From Solirubrobacterales bacterium 67-14 (lineage in GTDB: Bacteria > Actinomycetota > Thermoleophilia > Solirubrobacterales > 70-9): 64,000 bases of DNA. A program made the translations under genes and the position numbers. Where the stretch lies: assembly GCA_001897355.1 (NCBI GenBank), contig MKST01000007.1, forward strand, positions 449,707 through 513,706, in the 5' to 3' direction. The notes under the pieces were generated by a model. That model was given only the letters and a program-made list of their open reading frames with translations, was not told the origin of the DNA and did not search any database. Positions within the stretch are counted from its first letter, which is position 1, and each line of letters begins with the position of its first letter. Shown in pieces: positions 49,642-58,104 of the stretch.

Positions 49642-50865
49642 TTGCCGGTCACCGATACGAAGTCGTTGCGCCCGATCCGGGTTCTGCTGCTGCTCGCAGC
49701 GGTCTTGGGCGCCTGCCTCGCGGTCTCCGCCTTGCCCTCGTCAGCCGCGGCCGACGAGCCGTTCAAGATCGAGTTCGACAAGAGCAATATCCAGATCGGC
49801 GGCCTCGCCGACCTGCCGCTGGACACGATCGCGAGCGGGGCCAGCCTCGAAGGCACGATCGACGAGAACGGCAACGTGACGATTCCGAAGGGCAGCTTCA
49901 AGCTGCCGGAACTGGGCATCGACGACCCGGTGAAGCTGCGCGGCTTCATGGGCATCGAGAGCCCCGCCACCGGAACCTTCGACGCGGCCACCGGCCGGCT
50001 CGAATTGGACGCCAAGGCCGGGATCTGGATCTCGGTCGACGTCGCGGCGGCCCTCGACCTGGCCGGGGTGGACATCGACGACCTGATCGGCCAGGTCGCT
50101 GGCGGCTCGACCGGCGGGCTCAACATCGGCACCCTGATCAAGCCGTTGCTGAGCAACCTGACCTGCGGTTTTTCACCGATGGACGTCCACTTCACGACCG
50201 AGGCGAATTCACTTTCCACCGGCAGCCGCTTCGTCGACGGCCCGACCGGCACCGGTGCGATCACCGCCGAGTGGTCGCAACTCGGGCCGTTCTCCGGCCG
50301 GACCAAGATCTTGGGGCTGATCGACCCCTGCCAGATGCTGATGAGCTACTTGCCCACCCTCCTCGAGGGAGGCCTCGGTGGTTCTCTTCCCGGTGACATC
50401 GACCTCGGAGGACTCGACCTCGCCGGCATCCTCGACAACCTGAACAACCTGAACCTGGGGCCGAGCGCCATCACCCTGACCCGTACCCAGTCCCAGCCGG
50501 ATCCGGACCCTGACCCTGACCCCGATCCGACTCCCGGCCCGGCGAAGCTCAGGCTCTCGGTCACCCCGAAGCAGCACCGGGTGAAGGCCGGCAAGAAGAC
50601 CACGTTCAAGACCAGGGTCAAGAACGTGGGCAAGTCGAAGGCAAACGGGGTCCGGGTCTGCCTGACCGGCCCCGGCGTCGGCATCCTGGTCCGCTGGCGC
50701 TGCCTGAAGCTCGGCTCGATCAAGGCAGGCGCGACCAAGACCAAGAACATCCGGGTCCGGGTAAAGCGGAAATCGCCGCGCCGGAAGGCAAAGTTCCATT
50801 TCCGGGTGAAGTCGGCGAACGCGGCCAAGCGGGCCACCAGCGCCCGCCTGCTGATTCGCCGCTGA
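49642..50865 (+). CDS. Secreted protein: companion-type N-domain, Asp-Pro linker, CARDB-like tail
   Basis: 407 residues. The signal peptide ends about SSAAADEP. The N-terminal 260 residues are a diverged form of the N-domain in the products at 14987 and 33845. They share GTFDAATGRLELDAKAGIWISV-like order (quoted in part), a Cys in TCGFSPMDVHF where the others have CKVSGF, GAITAEWSQL for GAMVDEWEGL, and a second Cys in LIDPCQML. There is no Ig-like domain. A DPDPDPDPDP linker leads to a Lys/Arg-rich CARDB-like domain with its Cys pair. The TTG at 49642 has GGGAG upstream. Function unknown. Confidence 0.72.
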   Translation: MPVTDTKSLRPIRVLLLLAAVLGACLAVSALPSSAAADEPFKIEFDKSNIQIGGLADLPLDTIASGASLEGTIDENGNVTIPKGSFKLPELGIDDPVKLRGFMGIESPATGTFDAATGRLELDAKAGIWISVDVAAALDLAGVDIDDLIGQVAGGSTGGLNIGTLIKPLLSNLTCGFSPMDVHFTTEANSLSTGSRFVDGPTGTGAITAEWSQLGPFSGRTKILGLIDPCQMLMSYLPTLLEGGLGGSLPGDIDLGGLDLAGILDNLNNLNLGPSAITLTRTQSQPDPDPDPDPDPTPGPAKLRLSVTPKQHRVKAGKKTTFKTRVKNVGKSKANGVRVCLTGPGVGILVRWRCLKLGSIKAGATKTKNIRVRVKRKSPRRKAKFHFRVKSANAAKRATSARLLIRR

Positions 50866-50867
50866 GC

Positions 50868-52754
50868 TCAGGCGACGGATAGTTCCCGGGCCCGACCGAG
50901 CGTCCGGGCGAGCCCGCTGAGCAGCAGGTCGGCGAGCAACTCCGCCTGCTGGCCGATCTCGGGCACGGCCGTCGTCTCGAGCAGGACGCCGTTGCGTGGC
51001 GGGCCGATCGCGAAGATCCGCTCGGAGGTGACCGCGTCGCTGCCGATCAGGGCCCCATCATCGTCGACGTCGAAGCCGATCCCGAGCGCATCCGCGCGAA
51101 GCAGCCCGCCCTCCAGCAACCGGCCGACCAGCGGCTGGTCCAGCCGGCGCGGATCCCAGGTCGGGCCGGTGCAGTTGATCACGCGGTCGACCAGCAGGCG
51201 CTCCTCGGTCTCCGAGTTGCTCATCCGGAGTTGGACCGCCACTCGCTCCTCCTCCAGTTCGGCCCGAATGATCGAGGCGGCCCGCACCCGGAGCCGGCGG
51301 TTGACCTTGAGCCGCTCCAGCCGCAAGGCGACCCGCGGCGCCATCCGGTGCCGGTGGACGCCCCAGATCCGGCTCAGGTCGGAGAGGAAGCGCTTCTGGT
51401 CACGACGGTCGAGTGACCGCCAGAGGTCGTTGGTGATCGGGCGCAGGGAATCGAAGGCGACGCGCCAGTCCTCTCCCCTCGCCCCGGCGACGGCGATCTC
51501 GGTCAGGAGGCGGGAAGTGAGCTCGGTCAGCGAACATCGATCGTCCGGCAGGGCGACGGGGCGGCCCCGCACCGGCATCGTGTCCCCATGGGCCCGCGGC
51601 AAGAGGCCATGCCGGGATACAGCCTGCATCTCCGGGCCGCCCGGGCCACCGAGCGAGATCGCCATGTCAACCGTGGTCAGGCCGGTGCCGATCAACAGCA
51701 CGGCCTCGTCGGTGAGCGCCTGCTCGATCGCACCGGGGCTCCAGGGGTCGGCCACATACCGCTCCGACGCGGCCAAGGCAGGATCGATGCCGGGCAGTTC
51801 GGAGGGCCGGCCGTTGCCAAGGGCGAGCACGACCCGGTCGGCCCGGACTTCCCGGCCGTCGTCGAGTTCCAGGGTGACGAGGCCGCCAGGCTCGCCCGCG
51901 TCGATGCCGATCGCCTCGGCCCGGATCCGCTCGAAGGCTACGCCGGCCGATTCGCGGATCGTGCGGTCGAGCAGGTCGACCAGGTAGCGGCCGAAGACCC
52001 GGCGGGCGAGGTACTCCTGGGGCTGCGTCTCGGGCGCTTCCCGGCGGACCCATTCGAGGAAGTCGTAGGGCCGGTCCGGCAGGCCGATCATCTGACCGGC
52101 CGGCACGTTCAGCCGGTGCTGCTCGTCCTCGGTGCCGTACGCGACGCCCGGTCCTACCCGCTCCGACTTCTCGACCAGCACGACCCGCAGCCCGGGAGCC
52201 GAACGTCGGAGCAGCTGGACCGCGGTCAGGGTGCCGGAAGCGCCACCGCCGACGATGGCGATCGTCGCCACCGGTTCCGACGGCGCCTCACGTGCCACTT
52301 TCGGCGGTGCTCCACCGGGGGAGATGTCGACCAGCGGCACCTTGCTGGGCAGATGCCCGACCAGCAGCGAGGAGCCGCTGCGATTGAAGAGCAGCGGCCG
52401 GTGGCCACCCGGCTCGGGATCCTCCATCGCCTCCACCCTGCCGATCAGCAGTCGGTGATCGCCGGCCGGCACCGTGTTCTCGAGAGCACATTCGAACCGG
52501 CCGGCCCCGCCCTCCCCGAACTGGACCGTGAAGCGGGCCGACTCGGGGATCTCGGTGACCGGGGCACCGGAATCGACGCTGACCGCGAGCAGGGGAGGCT
52601 CACTCGATAGCACCGTGAGCGAGTCGGCAGCCAGGGTCAGGGATTCGGCGTCGGCAGAGCCCCGGATCGTGACCGCCGCGGAGCCGGCGGGCAGGCGGTT
52701 GGTCAGCCCGGCGAACCTCGTCTCGAGGTCCGGCCCCATCCCGTTTTCGTCCAT
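50868..52754 (-). CDS. Fusion of flavin-reductase-like domain and FAD/NAD(P)-binding oxidoreductase
   Basis: 628 residues. The first 160 or so resemble the HpaC-type FMN reductase fold (RLPAGSAAVTIRG, SLTLAADSLTVLSSEPPLLAVSV). From about residue 165 there is a FAD/NAD(P)-binding enzyme of the NAD_binding_9 type: IAIVGGGASGTLTAVQLLRR (dinucleotide motif), GVAYGTEDEQHRLNVPAGQM, ADRVVLALGNGRPSELPG, LIGTGLTTVDMAISLG and VINCTGPTWDPR. The ATG at 52754 overlaps the stop of the SsuE-like gene (TGATG). It may channel electrons or reduced flavin for sulfonate oxidation; the exact reaction is unknown. Confidence 0.82.
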   Translation of the reverse strand: MDENGMGPDLETRFAGLTNRLPAGSAAVTIRGSADAESLTLAADSLTVLSSEPPLLAVSVDSGAPVTEIPESARFTVQFGEGGAGRFECALENTVPAGDHRLLIGRVEAMEDPEPGGHRPLLFNRSGSSLLVGHLPSKVPLVDISPGGAPPKVAREAPSEPVATIAIVGGGASGTLTAVQLLRRSAPGLRVVLVEKSERVGPGVAYGTEDEQHRLNVPAGQMIGLPDRPYDFLEWVRREAPETQPQEYLARRVFGRYLVDLLDRTIRESAGVAFERIRAEAIGIDAGEPGGLVTLELDDGREVRADRVVLALGNGRPSELPGIDPALAASERYVADPWSPGAIEQALTDEAVLLIGTGLTTVDMAISLGGPGGPEMQAVSRHGLLPRAHGDTMPVRGRPVALPDDRCSLTELTSRLLTEIAVAGARGEDWRVAFDSLRPITNDLWRSLDRRDQKRFLSDLSRIWGVHRHRMAPRVALRLERLKVNRRLRVRAASIIRAELEEERVAVQLRMSNSETEERLLVDRVINCTGPTWDPRRLDQPLVGRLLEGGLLRADALGIGFDVDDDGALIGSDAVTSERIFAIGPPRNGVLLETTAVPEIGQQAELLADLLLSGLARTLGRARELSVA

Positions 52755-53281
52755 CAAGCGGGAATCCCCGCGAGCCAGTTGCCGCTGCGCTCCAGCCAGG
52801 CGGTGACCAGGCCTTCGGCGCCGAGCGAAGCCAGCTCCGCTTCGAGCGCGACCAGCGAAGGCGTGGAGCACGTCGCCCCTAGCTCGAGCAGAGCCGGGCG
52901 AAGGTGGACGTCCGCGGCCATCGCGTGCCGGGCCTGGCGGGCGATCATCAGCGGGATGCCCGTCTTTTCCAGCAGGGCGGCCTCGGGCAGGCCGTCGAGA
53001 AAGAGCTTGAGCAGGCCGGAGTAGCTGCCCATCACGGTCGGGCTGGCCGCGATCACGACCTGGGCGGTCCGCACCAGCTCGTTCAGCTCGGGGCTGAAGG
53101 CGCCGTCCTCCAGCGGCAGGTTGACCAGGTCGATCGCCACCGCCGGCGTCTCCCCCAACTGCGCGGCCAGCCCGTCGGCGACCCCGGAGGCGAGCCGCAG
53201 GGTGCGGCTGTCCGGGCGCTGGTTGCCGACGATCGCGATGACGTTCGGGTTGAAACCTGGGTGGAGAGAGGTCTGATTCAT
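52754..53281 (-). CDS. ssuE: NAD(P)H-dependent FMN reductase (SsuE-like)
   Basis: Supplies reduced FMN to the monooxygenase SsuD. It has 175 residues with a flavodoxin-like fold: AIVGNQRPDSRTLRLASGVA (phosphate loop) and ASPTVMGSYSGLLKLFLDGLP (flavin-binding loop, very typical of SsuE). LEATCS-like residues follow as LELGATCSTPSL. The first gene of a two-gene unit with the FAD fusion protein. Its ATG overlaps the stop of a 41-codon upstream frame. It is about 4 kb from ssuC and on the same strand. Confidence 0.9.
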   Translation of the reverse strand: MNQTSLHPGFNPNVIAIVGNQRPDSRTLRLASGVADGLAAQLGETPAVAIDLVNLPLEDGAFSPELNELVRTAQVVIAASPTVMGSYSGLLKLFLDGLPEAALLEKTGIPLMIARQARHAMAADVHLRPALLELGATCSTPSLVALEAELASLGAEGLVTAWLERSGNWLAGIPA

Positions 53282-53403
53282 CTGGTCGTCCTGTGTCTGA
53301 GGGGAGTGAAGGTCAGGGGCCGGGTCTCTCGACCCGGCCCCCTTGCTTGCGTCCAGCTGGGCCGTCTAGCCCACCGCCCAGCGGAGTAGACGTAGACATT
53401 CAT
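53278..53403 (-). CDS. Possible 41-codon leader reading frame before ssuE
   Basis: Begins MNVYVYSAGRWARRPSW and runs without a stop to a TGA that overlaps the ssuE ATG (ATGA). An 11-bp hairpin (53316-53341) lies inside it. No strong ribosome site. It could be a regulatory leader or a chance open frame. Confidence 0.3.
   Translation of the reverse strand: MNVYVYSAGRWARRPSWTQARGPGRETRPLTFTPLRHRTTR
53316..53341. repeat. 11-bp hairpin in the ssuE leader
   Basis: Perfect stem ggggccgggtc/gacccggcccc with loop tctc. There is no T-run on either side, so it is probably not a simple terminator. Confidence 0.5.
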
Positions 53404-53469
53404 GAGTTTGTCTAGTCAATAGATCAAGATACTACACGACCAGGGCGAAGATGCAATAGTGCGGCCATC

Positions 53470-54729
53470 TTGAAGTCGAGTGTCCCGTCCACGTCCGCGA
53501 TAGCGGCTGCGCTGATCCTCGCCCTGGCGGCGCTGATGGCCGCCGGCTGCGCCGGCACCAGCGAGTCTTCGACCGACCGCACCCTGCGGATCTACGTCAG
53601 CCAGCCGCTCAAGGGCGACCGGGGTGGCGAGGACATGCTGCGAGCGGTCGAGATCGCGAACGAAGGCGAAGGCGGACGCATCGACTCGGCGAAGATCGAG
53701 ATCGTGGGCCTGAACGATTCCGACGAGCGCGGCAACTGGGTCGCCTCGCTGGTGCGCCGGAACGCCCGCCGGGCCGCCGCCGACCCGTCCGCGGTCGCCT
53801 ACATCGGCGACTTCGACTCGAGGGCGACCGAGATCGCGATGCCGATACTGAACCGGGCCGGGATGCTGCAGGTCAGCTCCAGCTCGACCGCGGTGAAGCT
53901 GACCATGCCGACCCCCGAGCTCGGTGAAAGGATCCGCCCGACCGGGATCCGGACCTTCGGCCGGGTCGTTCCGAACGACAACGTCCAGGCCGCCGCGCTC
54001 GCGCTGTTCATGGACGAGGAAAGCGTCAACGAGGTGTTCGTGGTCGACGACGGCGAGACCTACGGACAGGGGCTCGCCTACCGCTTCGAGAGGGCCGCCG
54101 AAAGCACCCGGATCGATGTCGCCGCCAGCGCAACCCTGACCAGCGAGGCCCGGGTCGGCCAAGTCGCCCGACGGGTGACCGCCTCCGGGGCCGACGCTTT
54201 GCTCTTCGCCGGCTCGAACCTCGACCTCGCGCAGGGCCTGTTCGAGACCGTCCACCGCGACAACAACTTCATCAAGCTCTTCGGTGGTGACGGACTCTCG
54301 CTCACGACCTTCCTGGAATCGATCGGAGACACCGGTCTCGACACCTACGTGACCGCCCCACAGTTGCCGGCCGGCAACTACGCCCAGAGCGGCGAGTCGT
54401 TCCTGCGCGGGTTCCGGCAGCGGTATGGACGGCCGGCGGAGCCGATGGCCGTCTTCGCCTACGAAGCCGGTCGGGTCGTGATCGATTCGATCCGGCGCGG
54501 GGCCCGCGGCAACATCGCGACCGAACCGATCGACGCCCTCCGAATCAACACCCGAAACGCCTTCTTCGACACTTCCGAGCGAGCCTCTCCCCTGGGCAGC
54601 TACTCGATCGACGCCAACGGGGACACCACCCTTACCTTCTACGGCGCCTACCGGGTGGAGGACGGGAAGCTGGTGCTCGGCCGGGTGATCGACGTGCCTC
54701 CTTCGCTGCTGATGGAGGACGAACGATGA
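53470..54729 (+). CDS. LivK-like substrate-binding lipoprotein (Peripla_BP_6)
   Basis: 419 residues. Lipoprotein signal with lipobox AAGC (about residue 27). The mature part has the branched-chain-amino-acid receptor fold: RIYVSQPLKG, EDMLRAVEIANEG, VAYIGDFDSRATEIAMPILN, GMLQVSSSSTAVKLT and VFVVDDGETYGQGLAYRF. No LivH/M/F/G permease or ATPase genes are near. Its stop overlaps the start of a DUF4239 gene (ATGA), which suggests the pair works as a sensor or scaffold rather than an importer (inference). TTG start; the ribosome site is weak. Confidence 0.83.
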   Translation: MKSSVPSTSAIAAALILALAALMAAGCAGTSESSTDRTLRIYVSQPLKGDRGGEDMLRAVEIANEGEGGRIDSAKIEIVGLNDSDERGNWVASLVRRNARRAAADPSAVAYIGDFDSRATEIAMPILNRAGMLQVSSSSTAVKLTMPTPELGERIRPTGIRTFGRVVPNDNVQAAALALFMDEESVNEVFVVDDGETYGQGLAYRFERAAESTRIDVAASATLTSEARVGQVARRVTASGADALLFAGSNLDLAQGLFETVHRDNNFIKLFGGDGLSLTTFLESIGDTGLDTYVTAPQLPAGNYAQSGESFLRGFRQRYGRPAEPMAVFAYEAGRVVIDSIRRGARGNIATEPIDALRINTRNAFFDTSERASPLGSYSIDANGDTTLTFYGAYRVEDGKLVLGRVIDVPPSLLMEDER

Positions 54730-55517
54730 GCACCGCCCTGACCTGCATCGTGATCCTGGCCCTTGGCTGCGTGATCACCGGAGTCTCGATCCTGCTGGTG
54801 CGGCGCCTCGTCCCCGCGAGCCTGCGCGGCAGCGAGGAGCGGCGGGAACCGGTCTTCGCCTTCGCCGGCGTGCTCTACGCGCTGGTGATCGGCTTCGTCC
54901 TGGCCTACGCGCTCGACGGCTACCAGACCGCCGAGACCGCTTCAGGCACCGAGGCCGACTCGGTCAGTTCGCTTTCCCGCGCCGCCACCCTTTTCGATGC
55001 CGAGAGCCGGGACCGGATCGGGCACGAACTGATCTGCTACTCCCGGGCGGTGATCGAGGACGAGTGGCCGGCGATGTCACGTGGCAACCGCTCTGAGCTG
55101 GCCACGGCCGCCACCGACCGGCTCTTCCAGTCCTTCGGGAAGCTGGGTCGCAACAGCGCCGACAATTCCGCCCTCTCGAGCTCGCTCGAAAGGGTCAGCG
55201 ACCTTCAGAAGGCGCGGGCGACGCGACTGCTCAAGTCCGACACCTACCTACCGACCATGTTCTGGGTCTTCATGGTCGGCGGCGGGTTCATGCTGATCGT
55301 CTTCGCCACCGTACTCAAGGGTCGAGAACCGATCCGGGGCCAGGTGATGTTCGTCCTCCCGGTCACGCTGCTGCTGATCTGTTCGATCTACCTGGTCTAC
55401 GTGTTCGAGCAGCCGTTCCACGGGCCGAACGAAATCGGGCCACGCGCGATGGAACGGGCCCTGGTCTCGGTCACCGAGTTCATCCCCGACCCCCGAGCGG
55501 ACCGCCCCTGCCCCTAG
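54726..55517 (+). CDS. DUF4239 (bestrophin-like) membrane protein
   Basis: 263 residues with two N-terminal and two C-terminal membrane helices around a soluble helical domain (residues about 75-175). The family-typical segments are FAFAGVLYALVIGFVLAYAL, QTAETASGTEADSVSSLSRAA and RGQVMFVLPVTLLLICSIYLV. DUF4239 proteins are of unknown role and are related by fold to bestrophin channels. It is translationally coupled to the lipoprotein gene upstream and overlaps the convergent gene by 4 bases. Confidence 0.82.
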   Translation: MSTALTCIVILALGCVITGVSILLVRRLVPASLRGSEERREPVFAFAGVLYALVIGFVLAYALDGYQTAETASGTEADSVSSLSRAATLFDAESRDRIGHELICYSRAVIEDEWPAMSRGNRSELATAATDRLFQSFGKLGRNSADNSALSSSLERVSDLQKARATRLLKSDTYLPTMFWVFMVGGGFMLIVFATVLKGREPIRGQVMFVLPVTLLLICSIYLVYVFEQPFHGPNEIGPRAMERALVSVTEFIPDPRADRPCP

Positions 55518-57244
55518 CCCGTAGGGCCGAGGTCTTCTTGCTTGTCTTCTGGGATCGGGCCGAGCTTGCGGCTCGGGACCGTCTTGTCTTCCAGGTTGTG
55601 CTTGTCGTTGAACTGCAGCGGGGTCATCGGCTGGTTGCTGATCGGCGGATCGGGCTCCATCGCGTCGAGGCCCGCGTCGAGGTCGGCCTCCGAGACCGTG
55701 GAGGGGACCGGCACCGCCCGGTAGGAGGGAACCGGCAGGCCGAGACGGAAGGCCAGCTGACCGTCGGAGTTGAAGCCGTCGACCCAGGGATTGTCGCCCC
55801 AGGAAACGAGCCAGCCAGTGCCGAATTGTCTGAACGAACCGCAGCAATGGCTGCTCGGCGCGGCGGCCTTGTCGGTGAAGGCTCCGATGAAGGTGGCGGT
55901 GCGGTTCTCGAGGTCGATCCGGTAGCGAAGCGCCCGCGGTGCCCGACCCGCGATGTGGGTGCCGTTGTCGTGGACGCTCAGCACGTCGCCATCCATGCGG
56001 GCGTCGTGGTTACCGGAGATCGGGTAGTTGCCGTACGGGTCGTCGCCGACCACCTTGAGTGATTCCGGCGTCTTGACCCCGCCGAACTTCCAGACGATCT
56101 TGCCGGTCTTCTTGTCGATGCCCCAGACCGAGTCGGTGTGACGGGTCGAGATCACGTACTCGTCGCGCCAGGGCTCGATCGAGTTGAGGTGGAAATGGTC
56201 GTAGCGGATCCTGCCGTTCTGGTCGTAGTGCGGGTTGTTCCACTCGCGGATCCACCAGCGCTGCGGGATGTCCTCCATCGGAACGTGATCTCCCGAGTTC
56301 CAGGAATAGAGGACCTTGCCGTCCGGAGTCTGCACCTGGAAGGCACCGTCGAGCACACCGCGGTTGGCCCGGCCGCCGACCGGGCGGAGATCGACCCCGT
56401 AGCGCGGGTCGTAGCTCATCACGATCCGGTTGCCGTTCGGCAGCAGCACGTACTCGTGCGCGTCGGTGGGGGCGCCCTTGAAACGGACGGTCTTGATCAA
56501 TTTGCCGCTGAGGCTGCGGATGTCGGTCGCGGTGCGGACATCCTGGCCGAAGCCGTCCCCGAAACCACGCGGGAACTGGACCGTGCCGTCGGCGAGCACC
56601 TGCCCGCCGAGCGTGTTGTAAGGCGGCGTGTACCACCAGCGCGGCGTGCCGTCCTGGTCCCATACGACCAGCCAGACCCGGCCGACCTTGCCCGGAGTGA
56701 GGTACGAAGCGGTCATGAACATGCCCTTCGGCGGCTTCTTCATCCGCTTGTACCGCCACTCGGGGAAGTTCGACGGCAGGCAGCGGACCTCGTACGACTC
56801 GGTGCCGCCATCCCGCATGATCTTCACATCGAAGTCCTGGCCGGGCATGGGCCGGGCCTCGGCGCCGTAGCGGCCGGACTGGGCCGGGTTGGCCCACACC
56901 TTGACCTTGACGTCGGGATCCGAGCGAACCTCGACCATGACCCGGCCCGGGACACAGCGGGTCACGTAGTAGTGGCGGTCCGGGTTGAACTTCGGCCACA
57001 TCGACTTGGTGCTGAACTGGGCGTCGTACTCCTTGCCCGGATCGCCGTTGCCCTTCTCGGTGCCGACGATCGGGGCCAAGGCGTTGGGGTTGCCGCCGCC
57101 ACCCTTGGCGGCCTTCGCGTCGTTCTTGTCGACCCGGTACTGGCGGTAGGCGAGCGCCCCCGCACCCAACCCGAGGAAAAGCGCGGCGAGCAGCACCGCA
57201 AGGTTGTACGGCGTGAATTTGAGTTTGTTCTCGGAGGTTTCCAT
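55514..57244 (-). CDS. Arylsulfotransferase (ASST) family protein, membrane-anchored
   Basis: 576 residues from the ATG at 57244. A single N-terminal membrane anchor (PYNLAVLLAALFLGLGAGAL) and a Gly-rich linker precede a beta-propeller domain of the Arylsulfotran_2 type: DAHEYVLLPNGNRIVMSYD, DHFHLNSIEPWRDEYVIST, RHTDSVWGIDKKTGKIVWKFGG and GNHDARMDGDVLSVHDNG. Real ASSTs transfer sulfate between phenols through a histidine; HE and DH residues are present, but I cannot confirm the active site. A TATAGT -10-like box lies at 57352-57357 on the minus strand. The sulfur link to the nearby ssu region is suggestive only. Confidence 0.82.
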   Translation of the reverse strand: METSENKLKFTPYNLAVLLAALFLGLGAGALAYRQYRVDKNDAKAAKGGGGNPNALAPIVGTEKGNGDPGKEYDAQFSTKSMWPKFNPDRHYYVTRCVPGRVMVEVRSDPDVKVKVWANPAQSGRYGAEARPMPGQDFDVKIMRDGGTESYEVRCLPSNFPEWRYKRMKKPPKGMFMTASYLTPGKVGRVWLVVWDQDGTPRWWYTPPYNTLGGQVLADGTVQFPRGFGDGFGQDVRTATDIRSLSGKLIKTVRFKGAPTDAHEYVLLPNGNRIVMSYDPRYGVDLRPVGGRANRGVLDGAFQVQTPDGKVLYSWNSGDHVPMEDIPQRWWIREWNNPHYDQNGRIRYDHFHLNSIEPWRDEYVISTRHTDSVWGIDKKTGKIVWKFGGVKTPESLKVVGDDPYGNYPISGNHDARMDGDVLSVHDNGTHIAGRAPRALRYRIDLENRTATFIGAFTDKAAAPSSHCCGSFRQFGTGWLVSWGDNPWVDGFNSDGQLAFRLGLPVPSYRAVPVPSTVSEADLDAGLDAMEPDPPISNQPMTPLQFNDKHNLEDKTVPSRKLGPIPEDKQEDLGPTG

Positions 57245-57387
57245 GCCGGGGTGGGTCCGGTTCGTTCCCGTTCGGCCCGGCGTGCGCTGCACGTCGCGCG
57301 TGTGCCATGCCGGTGCGTCCGGGCGATTCTCTGGTGGCCCAGGGTCCGGAAACTATAGGCGACCGTCGGCGGGTAGGGTTCGCGCCC

Positions 57388-58092
57388 ATGCCCCAGGCAA
57401 GGCTAGAAGTCGGCAAAACGATCCAAGCGGTTCTCACCACCTTCGAGGAGAACAGTTCCCTGGTCTTGCAGCTGACCGTGGTCTTCTCACTGCTCAGTGC
57501 GCTCTCGGTGCTGCTCGACGTCACCGGCGCCGCCGGGTTCGCGCTTTCGCTCGGCATCCTCTGCCTGCTCGGAGTCACCTACGGCGGCATGATCACCGCC
57601 CTCGTCTGCATCCCCGGCAAATCCGAGGGGGCGGGTGAACTCTGGACCGTGGTCAAGCCGGTCCTCGCCCGGCTCATCTGGGTCACCCTCTTGACGGGGG
57701 CCGGCGCCATGGCCGGGTTGATCGCCTTCATCGTTCCCTGCTTCGTACTGATCACCTTTTGGTCGGTCGCGACCCAGACCGTGGTGACCGAGCGCACCAC
57801 GGTCTTCGAGTCGTTCGGACGCAGCTTCGAACTGGTCCGGGGAAACGCCTGGCGGGTCTTCGGCTACATCCTGGTCCTCGGCCTGATCAGCACACTGCTG
57901 CTGGGGCTGTCACTGCTCATCTCGATCCCGCTCGGAACCAGCCAGGTCGGCAAGGTGGTCGGGAGCTTCGTCAGCAACGCCCTGACCATGCCGATCGCCG
58001 CGATCGGCGCAGCGGTGCTCTACCGCGAGCTGCTCGCCCTGGGGCGGGTCAAGGCAGCGGAAGAAGACCAAGATCCGTTCGCGCCGCGCTGA
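57388..58092 (+). CDS. Multi-pass membrane protein of unknown function
   Basis: 234 residues with about five to six membrane segments (for example VVFSLLSALSVLL, TLLTGAGAMAGLIAFIVPCF, VFGYILVLGLISTLLLG). The order, including TQTVVTERTTVFESFGRSFELVRGNAWRVFG in the middle (quoted in family-typical pieces), resembles the glycerophosphodiesterase-type membrane domain or YciC-like proteins. I cannot assign a role. The ATG at 57388 has TAGGGT 8 bases upstream, suggesting a leaderless message. Divergent from the arylsulfotransferase gene. Confidence 0.7.
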   Translation: MPQARLEVGKTIQAVLTTFEENSSLVLQLTVVFSLLSALSVLLDVTGAAGFALSLGILCLLGVTYGGMITALVCIPGKSEGAGELWTVVKPVLARLIWVTLLTGAGAMAGLIAFIVPCFVLITFWSVATQTVVTERTTVFESFGRSFELVRGNAWRVFGYILVLGLISTLLLGLSLLISIPLGTSQVGKVVGSFVSNALTMPIAAIGAAVLYRELLALGRVKAAEEDQDPFAPR

Positions 58093-58104
58093 GCGGCGGC
58101 GGGA

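Noticed and set aside
50500-50540. Short tandem DNA repeat gaccctgaccc
   Set aside because: It encodes the Asp-Pro linker of the secreted protein at 49642 and is explained by coding.
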